Positions 1 to 8,173 of a stretch of DNA of 64,000 nucleotides are shown in pieces. The notes below the pieces were generated by a model. It worked only from the letters and a program-made list of their open reading frames with translations, had not been told where the DNA came from and did no database searches. A program made the translations under genes and the position numbers. This DNA is from JACOND01 sp965202795. GTDB lineage: Bacteria; Bdellovibrionota; Bdellovibrionia; Bdellovibrionales; UBA1609. How positions within the stretch are numbered: the stretch's first letter is position 1; every line of letters starts with the position of its first letter. Location: assembly GCA_965202795.1 (NCBI GenBank), contig OZ241848.1, positions 1,488,001 through 1,552,000 of the forward strand, in the 5' to 3' direction.

Positions 1-1263
1 AAAGGCCCCGGCGCCCATGGCCCCGGCGGCAAAAAACGGGCTGCTGTGGGACAGATCTCTGTAAAGCCAGCCCCCAAGGGCCGGGCCGGCAATTCGCGCC
101 AGAGACGAAAGGCTCTGATTGACCCCGAAGATTTTCCCCTGCTCCTGTTTGCCGCTCAAAAGGCTCAACATCCCGGACAGGCTTGTGTCGGACAGGCTGT
201 AGCCAATGGAAAACAAGGTGACGCCAATGGCGAGGCTGAAAAACCCCGGGGACAGCAGGCCCGCAGAGGGGAGCCAGGCCGATCCCCCTATCAGAAACAG
301 CCCGGAAAACAAAAACCCCAGCCCCCATTGATTCACCTGCCTTTCGCCTTTTTTGGGGATGAGCCGCCGCGCCAAAACCCCCTGGGAAAGCGCAATCAGC
401 AGGCCAATAAAGGCAAAGCCTCCGTAGGCTCCGGTTTTCCCCCAGCCAAAATCATCCTGAACCAGAAGAATCAAAGTTGGCTCCAGCTGGGCGAGCGAAA
501 GCCACAGCAAAAAGGACATCACAAGCGCGGCGCCAAGCCGCGGCGCCCGCAAAGACTTCCAGACAGACCAGAGCGGCGGGCGGGAAAACAGCAGGCTCTG
601 TTTTGAAAAAATCGCGGCGGAGATCCGGGCAGGGATTTTGTCTCTGGATTTTTTGGCGCCGGCTGGCGGCGGGCCGGGGCGGGTTTCCCTCAAAATAAAA
701 AAAGCGGCTGCAAAATTGGCGCAGCAGACAATGGCCGCTCCCAGGGCGGCAAAGCTTTCGCCGTAAGGCGGAGATGACCCCAGAGCCTGGCCCGCAAAGA
801 TAAACAGAAAGCCCAAAGCGGGGCCAAGGGTAAACCCCAGGCCAAAGGCGAGGCCGATCAGGGCCATGTTTTTTGAGCGCCTCTCAGGGCTGGTGACATC
901 GGCAATGCAGGCTTTGGCCACAGCCAGATTCCCGCCAAAAAACCCCGCCAGGGCGCGGGCCAGAAACAAATGAGCAAAGCTCAGCGAAAAAGCGAACAGC
1001 GCATGGGCCAAAGCTGTCCCCAAAAGCCCGCAGAGCATAATGGGCCGGCGGCCTATGGCATCGCTCAGGCGGCCCCAAAGCGGCGCGAAAAAAAACTGAA
1101 TCAGGGAGTAGACGCTGATCAGGAGGCCGATCTGAAGCCCGTCGGCCCCAAAATCCCTCGCCAAAATGGGGCTTAAGGGAATGACCATCCCAAAAGCGAA
1201 AATATCCGCAAAAATTACGCTGAAAATGGCGGTCAGGGCGCGCTTTTTTGAGAGATGATTCAA
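1..1263 (-). CDS. MFS drug/metabolite transporter (3' end cut by window)
   Basis: Inner-membrane major facilitator superfamily transporter, probably a proton-driven exporter of the TetA/Bcr type; the substrate cannot be told. The minus strand reads open from 1263 to the window edge (421 codons). The start is taken as TTG at 1263 because AAGGAG lies 6 nt upstream (1270-1275) and no ATG fits. The first hydrophobic segment is followed by the classic loop 2-3 signature GRLSDAIGRRP at about residues 61-71 and a second half with RARALAGFFGG-like helix-5 text. About ten hydrophobic segments are visible before the edge. The stop codon is outside the window. No neighbour explains its role; bcp lies upstream on the same strand with a gap of about 150 nt. 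Confidence 0.85.
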   Translation of the reverse strand, partial: MNHLSKKRALTAIFSVIFADIFAFGMVIPLSPILARDFGADGLQIGLLISVYSLIQFFFAPLWGRLSDAIGRRPIMLCGLLGTALAHALFAFSLSFAHLFLARALAGFFGGNLAVAKACIADVTSPERRSKNMALIGLAFGLGFTLGPALGFLFIFAGQALGSSPPYGESFAALGAAIVCCANFAAAFFILRETRPGPPPAGAKKSRDKIPARISAAIFSKQSLLFSRPPLWSVWKSLRAPRLGAALVMSFLLWLSLAQLEPTLILLVQDDFGWGKTGAYGGFAFIGLLIALSQGVLARRLIPKKGERQVNQWGLGFLFSGLFLIGGSAWLPSAGLLSPGFFSLAIGVTLFSIGYSLSDTSLSGMLSLLSGKQEQGKIFGVNQSLSSLARIAGPALGGWLYRDLSHSSPFFAAGAMGAGAF

Positions 1264-1414
1264 AAGAGACTCCTTGTTTTGAGGGCTTGCCGGCGCAAAA
1301 TCATTTTCTGCCGGTTTTGATGTCCGCTGCCGCGGGGGGGCCTGCCAGCGCCTGGATTTTGGCTGTTTCGCAGACTCCGCCCGCTCTGCCCCTGCGGGAG
1401 GGCTGTTTATTGGA

Positions 1415-1948
1415 TTATTTTTGCAGGGCTTTAAGAAAGCTCAGGACTTCTTTGGCATGGCCATCCACACTGACTTTGCGCCATTCCCGGGCGATTTTCC
1501 CTCCGCTGTCAATCACAAATGAGCTTCTTTCGATTCCAAGGCGCTTTTTTCCATAGATGACCTTCTCCCTCAGGACATCAAAGGCCCAGCAGAGCCCGCC
1601 CGCGCCGTCGCTGATCAGATCGAATTTGTATTTGTATTTGGCCTTAAATTTTTCATGGGAGGCTATTGTGTCTCTTGAAACCCCAAAAACCTCTCCATTC
1701 AGCTTTTTGATTTCCTCGTAGGCGGCGCTGAAGTCTTTTCCCTCCTGGGCGCAGCCCGGGGTGTCATCCTTTGGGTAAAAATAGAGAATCACATTTTTTC
1801 CCTTAAAGTCTCTTAAATTGACCATTTTGCCCCCTGTTGCGGGGACAGGCATGTCTGGAGCGGCTTTCGCTTTCCCAGGTTTCCCCCCCGGTTTTTGGCC
1901 TCCCTGGTTTTGGCTGTTTTTTTGCGGCTGTTTTTGATTTTTCTCCAT
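1415..1948 (-). CDS. bcp: Thioredoxin-dependent peroxiredoxin, Bcp/PrxQ family
   Basis: Cytoplasmic peroxiredoxin that reduces hydroperoxides with electrons from thioredoxin. The 177-residue product has an AhpC/TSA fold from about residue 31. The peroxidatic cysteine is C66 in DDTPGCAQEGKDF, and the family sequence YFYPKDDTPGC is intact. The usual Bcp resolving cysteine five residues after the first is absent; C120 in the sequence GGLCWAF is the only other cysteine seen, so it may be a 1-Cys or alternative 2-Cys enzyme. The first 30 residues are a Q/K/G/P-rich tail that most Bcp proteins lack. AGGGAGGG precedes the ATG at 1948. It sits between the MFS gene and the protease gene on the same strand. 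Confidence 0.9.
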   Translation of the reverse strand: MEKNQKQPQKNSQNQGGQKPGGKPGKAKAAPDMPVPATGGKMVNLRDFKGKNVILYFYPKDDTPGCAQEGKDFSAAYEEIKKLNGEVFGVSRDTIASHEKFKAKYKYKFDLISDGAGGLCWAFDVLREKVIYGKKRLGIERSSFVIDSGGKIAREWRKVSVDGHAKEVLSFLKALQK

Positions 1949-2165
1949 AATTCCCTCCCTGTTTTGCCGGCCCGGCCTGATTTTTGAAGCTTCCCGCCGC
2001 CTCCAATGAGCGCGCAGGCAGGCTCAGAGCGGCTTCCGGCTCTCAGGCTATAAGCTTATGCCTGGCCTGTCAAAGGCAAATATTTGCCGGAAGAGGCCCC
2101 AGGCGCCTCTCCCCCCCGCTCCGCCGGCGGCCAAAAGCCGGCATTCCGCGGCAAAAAGGGAGCGC

Positions 2166-4469
2166 TCAGCGCTGCCAGTCATTCGGCAAAAACGGATCAA
2201 TGATTCGTTTTCCTAAATCCAAGATTTTGTTTAACTGGGCATCAGTCCTGTCAGTAAAAGAGGCGCCCTCAAGGCCATTCAGGCCTTCAACAGGCAGAAT
2301 AAACCGCGCGGCCTCGGGGCAGGCTGTTCCGGCGGGCCTCTCCGCCGCTATATAGCCCTCAATCAGGGCGCGGCGGCCGTCAGGAGAAAAGCCGGCAATT
2401 TTTATAATTCTCCCCTCTCCAAGAAAGCAGGTTTCATTTGCCTCCGCCACAGACGACGGCTTTTCCGCGCTCTTAACCCACATGCCATTGGAAACCCTGT
2501 AAGCCTTTCCCTTTTCCGGCCCATCGCCCGGGCCTTCAAGAAAAACCTCATGCTCATCTGAAAGCCCAAAAATCCAAAGCCGCTCAGAAAGCGGCAAATC
2601 AAAATTTCTAAGGACGCATTCTCTGGCAATCTCCGCTTTTGCAAGGCCTTTTGCCCCCAGCCGGCTGGCGCACTCATTGTAATCCATGGCGCCGCCAAAG
2701 CCATCCGGGGCCATGTCCGGCCGAAGGCCGAAATGTCTTTCGCAATGCAAATCAATGGCCTGCGGCAGCCGCTCCTCCAGCCAGCGGCTCTGCCCCGCGG
2801 CCTCAGTGATGATCTCCCCGCAGCGCTCCCAGTTTAGGCTGTAATAGTTGATGGCGGCGGCGGTTTTCATATCTTCAAGGAAAATGGATGCCTCAGGCCG
2901 GAAGGCCATCTTGAGCGCGTCAATTCTCCGCTCTATGCAAAGCGCCGCGTTTATCCTGGGAAGCTCGTAAGCCGCTTTTTTGTTTTCATAGATCCGGTTC
3001 GCAAAAGCGCCCGCGCAGCCTTTAAAAATATTCTCAGCTGCCAGGATCGAATCCTTTGCCTGTATCATGCAAAAATGAAAATGGGATTCACAGCCTTTTG
3101 CCTCCGCGGCGCACTCATCCATGGCGGAGATGGCCTTGCTTTTAAACTCATCATTTTCGCTATTGCAGAAATCCGGATTTATCCGGCAGAGATTTTTTAT
3201 TCCCGCATACAGGCTTGAGCTTTCAAAATCTTTGATGCAGGCGGGGGGATACGGCAGCTTCCTTTCGCCTGACTTCATAAATAAAACTGCCAGCAAATCA
3301 AAAATTGAGTCCGACTGGCTTAGAGTCTGCCGCGCGGCCTCCCTCTCTGAAGCTGAGCTTTTAAGGCATGCCGCCAGATTTTTTTCGCAATTTCCGCAGG
3401 GGGAGCTTTTGTAATCTGAGGCCAGGCGCCCGCAGTATCCGGCCTCCCACAGATAGTCTTCCCTTATGCTCTGAAGGCTCTCTGCCAGACTCTCTGGAAT
3501 GTCCTCAGCGCATGTGGCGCCGGCAGCCCGGCCGCTTTCAATCAGGGCTTTTAGATGGCTTTGAGGCATGGTCAGGCCGCATTGGCGGAGAATTTCTGAA
3601 GACAGGGCGTTTGTCAGGGGAGTGTTTTGGGCGCAGGCCTGCTTTTTTACAAGCCTTGAGACGCAGGCTTCCTGGGATTCCATAGATCCCTCCGGCGCTG
3701 TTTTGAGCTGCGCTGCTGGCTGGAAGCCATTGACTGCCGGAAGATCTTTGTCCAAGTGCCTGCTGATCCAGCCCGCGGCAGCGCCGGCGAGGATCGATGC
3801 CACGCCGATGGCCTCCCCCTCAATCACAGTGAGTTTGCTCAAAACGGCTGTCAGGATCCAGCTTTTTTTGCCTGCGCCGCTGCTGCGGCAAAACAGCCCT
3901 CCGCCGCTGTCCCCGCTTTGGATGTTTGAGGGTCCGCCAAAGGCAGCTGTCTCCCGGCCGAGGGACTGGTTAACAGCCGCAAAAACTGGCCCGCCTAAAA
4001 GCTCTCCAAAGCTGCCTGCGGAGTTTAAGCCAAAGCCAAAGGCGGCGCATTCCCCCTCTTCAATCAGGGCGGGCGCCGCCGCGCTGCTTTTAGGCAGCCG
4101 CGCCGGCTCAAGGCGAAAATCAGATTCCGCCTGCAGCAGGGCCAAATCAAAGAGGGGGGATTCCTCATGATAAAGGGGGTGAATCTTCATGCCCCGGACA
4201 AACCGCGCGGTTTGATCCTGGCATTGGATGATGGCGGTTTCGCTGTCTTTCTGCGCGCAATGTCCGGCGGTTAAGAATTTGTCTCTGCCAATAATATTCC
4301 CTGAGCATATATTGCCGCTCTCTTCAGGATAGATCAGGACGCAGCTGGAGGGGGGGTTTTCCGCCGGATCAATATAGGCCACCGAGACAATGGCCTCCGC
4401 TGCCGGAGAGAGGGCTGTCAGGAGAAAAAAAGCCGCTGGAAAAGCCGGGAAATAAGCCTGAATCTTCAT
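2166..4469 (-). CDS. Secreted trypsin-like serine protease with long C-terminal region
   Basis: Predicted exported S1-family protease of 767 residues. A Sec signal peptide covers about residues 1-26 (ends SPAAEA). The catalytic triad is visible: H70 in TAGHC, D108 in FDLALL, and S188 in QSGDSGGGLF, so the protease domain fills roughly residues 28-240. The remaining 520 residues match no domain I recognise; they are rich in paired cysteines (CGNCEKNLAAC, for example), as expected for a disulfide-bonded periplasmic or extracellular protein. A bacterium that digests or invades other cells could use such an enzyme, but the target is unknown. The gene is isolated, ending 217 nt before bcp, with repeat family A directly upstream. 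Confidence 0.85.
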   Translation of the reverse strand: MKIQAYFPAFPAAFFLLTALSPAAEAIVSVAYIDPAENPPSSCVLIYPEESGNICSGNIIGRDKFLTAGHCAQKDSETAIIQCQDQTARFVRGMKIHPLYHEESPLFDLALLQAESDFRLEPARLPKSSAAAPALIEEGECAAFGFGLNSAGSFGELLGGPVFAAVNQSLGRETAAFGGPSNIQSGDSGGGLFCRSSGAGKKSWILTAVLSKLTVIEGEAIGVASILAGAAAGWISRHLDKDLPAVNGFQPAAQLKTAPEGSMESQEACVSRLVKKQACAQNTPLTNALSSEILRQCGLTMPQSHLKALIESGRAAGATCAEDIPESLAESLQSIREDYLWEAGYCGRLASDYKSSPCGNCEKNLAACLKSSASEREAARQTLSQSDSIFDLLAVLFMKSGERKLPYPPACIKDFESSSLYAGIKNLCRINPDFCNSENDEFKSKAISAMDECAAEAKGCESHFHFCMIQAKDSILAAENIFKGCAGAFANRIYENKKAAYELPRINAALCIERRIDALKMAFRPEASIFLEDMKTAAAINYYSLNWERCGEIITEAAGQSRWLEERLPQAIDLHCERHFGLRPDMAPDGFGGAMDYNECASRLGAKGLAKAEIARECVLRNFDLPLSERLWIFGLSDEHEVFLEGPGDGPEKGKAYRVSNGMWVKSAEKPSSVAEANETCFLGEGRIIKIAGFSPDGRRALIEGYIAAERPAGTACPEAARFILPVEGLNGLEGASFTDRTDAQLNKILDLGKRIIDPFLPNDWQR

Positions 4470-4514
4470 GCGGGGGGAGCATAGCGCGTTTTTTTCTGTC
4501 TGTCAAGCGGAGTT

Positions 4515-4685
4515 GGCTGTTTGCTGGGACGGCCTAGGCTGTTTGCTGGGCCGGTCTGGCGGCCGTTCCCGGACCTATTGCGGAGTGGCGGACTTGTTTG
4601 CTGGGACGGCCTGGCGGCCGTTCCCGGACCTTTGTGGAGTCACAGGCTTTTCCAGAGGGCCGGCCTGGCGGCCGTTCCCAGGGCT
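4515..4685 (+). repeat. Dispersed repeat family A, about three partial units
   Basis: Intergenic block made of units reading CTGTTTGCTGGG, then GGCCTGGCGGCCGTTCCCGG, then a variable GC-rich stretch and TTGTCCAGAGGG. GGCCTGGCGGCC is an imperfect palindrome. The same unit recurs at least ten times in the window in both orientations. It separates the protease and STAS genes. Confidence 0.85.
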
Positions 4686-4706
4686 TTCGATGGCTGGCCT
4701 CGCAGC

Positions 4707-5213
4707 TTAGATGTTGTTTTCTCTGAGGCAGTCTTTGCCGGGGATTTCCTGATGGGGGGCTTGCTCAGAAGCAGCCTGATCAGAAGGGGCTTCCCTTTGC
4801 TCCGCCGCCGCAACTTCCGGCTGGCGCGGGCAGGCTTCAGCCAGGGGTTCAGCGGGGATTCCAGCGGGGGAGCCTGCCGCTGGCGCTTTTGGCCGGCGAA
4901 AAGAGGAGATCGCCTCCCCCTCGCTTTGGCAAAAGATCAAATCCAGCCCCTCGCTTTGGAAAATTTTTTGAAACTCCGGACTTGCGCCGCAGATTTTTAA
5001 ATCATTGTTTTTTCCGAGGCTCTCCAAAGTTTTTGAAAAAACCATGATGCCGGAAGATCCCACAAAAAACAGGGACTTCAAATTAAACACAATTTTTTTT
5101 TGCGCTAAATTTTGGGCGCAAAAGGCTCTTAGGCTGTCCGCCCCGCGAAGATTCAGGGAGCCTTCAATGTCTATGAAAAAAATGTCTTTTTCTTTTCTGA
5201 ATCTGGTTTTCAT
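4707..5213 (-). CDS. STAS-domain protein (anti-sigma factor antagonist-like)
   Basis: The first 95 residues form a STAS domain: beta-rich start KDIFFIDIEGSLNL, then IVFNLKSLFFVGSSGIMVFSKTL, which is the usual core ending in the G-S-S-G-I loop where the regulatory Ser/Thr is phosphorylated in SpoIIAA-like proteins. It probably works as a partner-switch regulator in the cytoplasm, though no kinase or sigma factor gene is near. The C-terminal 70 residues are a P/A/E-rich linker of unknown role. ATG at 5213 follows GAAGGGGAA and is preferred over an in-frame TTG at 5252. The product is 168 residues. Confidence 0.75.
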   Translation of the reverse strand: MKTRFRKEKDIFFIDIEGSLNLRGADSLRAFCAQNLAQKKIVFNLKSLFFVGSSGIMVFSKTLESLGKNNDLKICGASPEFQKIFQSEGLDLIFCQSEGEAISSFRRPKAPAAGSPAGIPAEPLAEACPRQPEVAAAEQREAPSDQAASEQAPHQEIPGKDCLRENNI

Positions 5214-5336
5214 TTCCCCTTCATTATGCCAGAATGCCGGAAAAAAATCCAAAAAACTGGCCTTTTGTCCAAAAATATGGCAGGCGCGCTTTGCGCTATA
5301 TTTAAAACAGCCCCTTAAACTGCCGATAAAAAGAAT

Positions 5337-5831
5337 GTGAAGGGGGTTTTTGTTTTCCGGTTTTTTTCAGCCCGCAGGCCGGCCCGCGCGGCAGCTGTCT
5401 TTTTGCTCTGCGGATGGTTTGTGTCCTGCGGGCCTTATTTTGAGAATTTTTTTAAGGACTGGAAGGAGTATTCCTATACAGGACTTGCCTCCGTCTTGTC
5501 TGAAACCAGCTTCACAGAAGAGCAGGAAATCAGCCTTCTCCGCCTTTATCAGGATATAGGCGAGGCGGGGAGAGACTGCGGGAAAATTCAGCTCTATATT
5601 GAAGACAGCGAAATCATTGCTGAATACGAAAAACTCTATGATTTAAAAAAAGGCTTTCTTTTTGACGCTTTTATGGATTTTGAATACGAAAAAGCTCTTG
5701 TCTCCCAGCCAAAGGACGCCTCTAAAATTGTGGCTCTCAGCGTGGCCACAGTCTGGAAGCAGACAGCCACTCTGGAAGAGCTGCAGGCAATTATTGATCA
5801 GATCAGAAAGTGTTACCCCAGGGAATACTGA
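5337..5831 (+). CDS. Small putative lipoprotein
   Basis: No family recognised. The 164-residue product begins at GTG 5337 with a basic N-terminus and hydrophobic stretch ending in WFVSCGP, a plausible lipobox with C31, so it is probably lipid-anchored in the envelope. The rest is acidic and helical (FKDWKEYSYTGL, EEQEISLLRLYQDIGEAGRDCG). An AT-rich TATATTTAAAA lies about 35 nt upstream of the start. Its TGA stop is built from the first base pairs of the degenerate tRNA repeat that follows, so the original C-terminus may have been altered by that duplication. Confidence 0.6.
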   Translation: MKGVFVFRFFSARRPARAAAVFLLCGWFVSCGPYFENFFKDWKEYSYTGLASVLSETSFTEEQEISLLRLYQDIGEAGRDCGKIQLYIEDSEIIAEYEKLYDLKKGFLFDAFMDFEYEKALVSQPKDASKIVALSVATVWKQTATLEELQAIIDQIRKCYPREY

Positions 5832-6025
5832 TCTGCGCCGTCCTGATACAGGTTTTTTTAGAGCAGTCTGGCGGCTGCGGCATGAGCCTGCGGCCTGGAG
5901 GTTGGGAAACTCTTGCTCTGTCCATCTGATCTGCGCCGTCCTGATACAGGTTTTTTTAGAGCAGTCTGGCGACCGCGGCATGAGCCTGCGGCCTGGAGGT
6001 TGGGAAACTCTTGCTCTGTCCATCT
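5830..6025 (-). repeat. Two tandem 98-bp units carrying degenerate tRNA-Arg copies
   Basis: Two direct copies with an exact 98-bp period (5830, 5928; the third copy at 6026 runs into the intact tRNA). Each holds a tRNA-like stretch (5869-5940 and 5967-6038, the latter ending 13 nt inside the third unit) in which the T-loop has lost about five bases, the acceptor no longer pairs and the anticodon loop is changed from TTCCTAA. These look like decayed tandem duplicates of the tRNA at 6065-6141. Confidence 0.85.
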
Positions 6026-6064
6026 GATCTGCGCCGTCCTGATACAGGTTTTTTTAGAGCAGTC

Positions 6065-6141
6065 TGGCGACCGCGGCAGGACTCGAACCTGCGGCCTAGA
6101 GTTTAGGAAACTCTTGCTCTGTCCATCTGAGCTACGCGGTC
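6065..6141 (-). tRNA. tRNA-Arg (anticodon CCT)
   Basis: Reading the minus strand gives a full cloverleaf: acceptor GACCGCG/CGCGGTC, D-arm with TAGCTCAGATGGACAGAGC, anticodon stem AGAGT/ACTCT with loop TTCCTAA, T-arm with GGTTCGAATCC, discriminator G and an encoded CCA (6065-6067). It decodes AGG. Confidence 0.93.
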
Positions 6142-6322
6142 TTGCAATGTTTTTTGAGGGGTTTGGGCCATCTCCATAAATCTGTTAAGAGCTGCGCGGT
6201 CTTGCAATGTTTTTTGAGGGGTTTGGGCCATCTCCATAAATCTGTTAAGAGCTGCGCGGTCTTGCAATGTTTTTTGAGGGGTTTGGGCCATCTCCATAAA
6301 TCTGTTAAGAGCTGCGCGGTCT
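6129..6322 (-). repeat. Three 60-bp tandem units bearing the tRNA 5' end
   Basis: From the 5' end of tRNA-Arg(CCT) upstream, a 60-bp unit repeats three times. Each unit starts with GAGCTGCGCGGTC, matching the first 13 nt of the tRNA with one change, followed by an identical spacer containing GCAATGTTTTTTGAGGGG. Together with the 98-bp repeats on the other side, the tRNA is the only intact member of a decayed array. Confidence 0.85.
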
Positions 6323-6332
6323 ATAAAGGCCC

Positions 6333-7139
6333 TCAAAAAGTTTTTTTTTCCAAAAAATCTTTTGTCCGCTTCGCAAGCAGAACAATTGCCTTCCCCTCCT
6401 CAGAATCCGGATGGCTCTCTAAAAGAGGGACTCCGGCCTCGCAGCTGATTCCCACATGGGGATGAAAGGGGATGCTCGCCAGCTTTTTGATTTTCCTCTC
6501 TTTTAGGTAGGAGTCAATCCCTCCGCGGGGGAAAAGCTCAATTTTTTCGCCCCTGGAGTCCCTCATATACGACATGTTCTCCACAGCGCCAATCACGGGG
6601 ATTCTGATTTGCCGAAACATGCTCAGGGATTTTTTTGTGTCCGCAAGGGACAGGTTTTGCGGCGAGCTGACCACAATTCCCCCCGACACAGGCGCTTTTT
6701 GCGCCATAGTCAGGGCCACATCGCCTGTCCCCGGCGGCAGATCAATGATCAGGCAGTCCAGCCTCCCCCAGTTGACATCGCGAAAAAACTGCTCAATGGC
6801 CTTAAACAGCATGGGCCCTCTCCACACCAAGGGGGACTCCTCCTCCACCAAATGGCCCATGCTGATAAGGCTCAAGCCGTAGCGGCGAATCGGAATCAGC
6901 TTTTTGTCCTCTCCAAGCTCCGGCTTTTGGTTTAAAGTCCCTGTCAGCCGGGGGATTGAGGGGCCGTAAACATCCCCGTCCAAAATCCCCGCCGCCCATC
7001 CCAGTTTGACAAGCGCTGAGGCCAGATTCAAAGCCACAGAGCTTTTGCCGACTCCGCCCTTCCCGGAGCCAACGGCCACAATATGCCTCACGCCGGGAAT
7101 AGGCGCCTGGCGGTCAAAAGGATTTTGAGGAGGCTTCAT
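6333..7139 (-). CDS. mrp: Mrp/NBP35-type P-loop ATPase (Fe-S cluster carrier family)
   Basis: Cytoplasmic MinD-fold ATPase of the ApbC/Mrp/Nbp35 family, 268 residues, thought to carry and hand over iron-sulfur clusters. The deviant Walker A GSGKGGVGKSS is at residues 24-34, GDVYGPS follows, and CLIIDLPPGTGD carries the Walker B aspartate. Two departures from the family are visible. The usual CxxC cluster-binding pair after the ENMSY motif is missing (the text reads ENMSYMRDSRGEK). There is also no N-terminal MIP18/DUF59 domain. It may be a non-cluster-binding relative. The 60-nt gap to rnc suggests possible co-transcription. Confidence 0.88.
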   Translation of the reverse strand: MKPPQNPFDRQAPIPGVRHIVAVGSGKGGVGKSSVALNLASALVKLGWAAGILDGDVYGPSIPRLTGTLNQKPELGEDKKLIPIRRYGLSLISMGHLVEEESPLVWRGPMLFKAIEQFFRDVNWGRLDCLIIDLPPGTGDVALTMAQKAPVSGGIVVSSPQNLSLADTKKSLSMFRQIRIPVIGAVENMSYMRDSRGEKIELFPRGGIDSYLKERKIKKLASIPFHPHVGISCEAGVPLLESHPDSEEGKAIVLLAKRTKDFLEKKTF

Positions 7140-7199
7140 ATATGGATTTTATCAGAAAATTCCAGCCTGTCTCCAGCATGGCGCATGCCATTACAGCCA

Positions 7200-7949
7200 T
7201 TATAAAGGGACTTTCAGGTTTTTAAGGGCCTCTCTGGCGGCATTTTGCTCCGCCTGTTTTTTTTGGCGGTCAGATCCTGAGCCTAAAACCTGGCTGTCTA
7301 CCAGCGCATCCACATAAAACAGCCTTTTGTGGCTCGGCCCCTCCTCTTTTTTCAGCCTGTATTCAGGGATCTGCCTGTATGTTCTCTGGCTCCACTCCTG
7401 CAGGGAGGACTTGTAGTCTGAGTAAAAAAACTTCTTTTTGATTTTTTTGCGAAACAGCGAAAGAATAATTTTTTCGGCGGCGGGATAGCCGCTGTCCAGG
7501 TAGACAGCCCCCAAAAAAGCCTCAAAAGCTCCGGCGAGAAGCCTTGGGTTGCTGCGGTCTTTTTTTCTGGCTGTTTTTAAAAGAGAGTCAAAGCCCAAAT
7601 CAAGGGCGGCTTCCGCAAGGCTCTGCCCGCTGACAAGCGAGCCTCTGATTTTTGTCATCTCTCCCTCTGTGGCCTTCGGGAGCTCTCTCATCAGCGCGTC
7701 GGTGATGGCGAGGCTTAAGACGGCGTCGCCCAAAAACTCCAGCCGCTCGTTGTCCCTCCCCCCCCGGCGCCGGCCCTTGTGTGTAAAGGCCTCCTCAAAA
7801 AGCTCCGGGCGGCTGATTTTTTGCCTGAGGGATTTTTCCAGCCTGAGGATAAGCCCTGAGCCTGAGGGGCTGGACTTGGGACTGGACTTGAGGCTGGACT
7901 TAGGCCGGGTTTTGCGTATTTTTCTCAGCAGGGAGCTTAGGGGATTCAT
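7200..7949 (-). CDS. rnc: Ribonuclease III
   Basis: Double-stranded RNA endonuclease that matures rRNA and some mRNAs, 249 residues. The catalytic domain shows the signature NERLEFLGDAVL (E71, D75) and the C-terminal dsRNA-binding domain runs from about residue 175 to the end (YRLKKEEGPSHKRLFYVDA to KKQAEQNAAREAL). There is a 30-residue Ser/Lys/Pro-rich N-terminal extension. In the second metal-binding segment the text is LLAGAFEAFLGA: E143 is present but the aspartate three residues before it in E. coli (D114) is Gly140. No clear Shine-Dalgarno stands before the ATG at 7949, so a later start is possible. Confidence 0.92.
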   Translation of the reverse strand: MNPLSSLLRKIRKTRPKSSLKSSPKSSPSGSGLILRLEKSLRQKISRPELFEEAFTHKGRRRGGRDNERLEFLGDAVLSLAITDALMRELPKATEGEMTKIRGSLVSGQSLAEAALDLGFDSLLKTARKKDRSNPRLLAGAFEAFLGAVYLDSGYPAAEKIILSLFRKKIKKKFFYSDYKSSLQEWSQRTYRQIPEYRLKKEEGPSHKRLFYVDALVDSQVLGSGSDRQKKQAEQNAAREALKNLKVPL

Positions 7950-8082
7950 GATGCGGCGGGGCCTTTTTCAGCCCATCAATCATTGTGCTTGTTTTTGGAG
8001 CTGTTTTCAAGCTTTTTGTCCAAGGTTTTTTTTAGGGCAGGGGGGAGCCGGACTCGTTTTGGCGCTATAATCATCAGGATCC

Positions 8083-8148
8083 GCCTGTTTGCTGGGCCGG
8101 TCTGGCGGCCGTCTTCTGTTTGCTGGGCCGGTCTGGCGGCCGTTCGCA
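8083..8148 (+). repeat. Repeat family A, two short units
   Basis: Two copies of CTGTTTGCTGGGCCGG followed by TCTGGCGGCCGT sit directly upstream of the glycosyltransferase start, inside the rnc/glycosyltransferase divergent gap. Confidence 0.8.
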
Positions 8149-8173
8149 GCCATTTACAGGGAGGGGCTTGTTT

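Noticed and set aside
46..606. Open plus-strand frame at the left edge
   Set aside because: Shadow of the minus-strand MFS transporter, whose translation shows the family signature; the plus frame is a basic low-complexity peptide.
5830..6322. CRISPR array
   Set aside because: Units are contiguous with no unique spacers and contain tRNA pieces.
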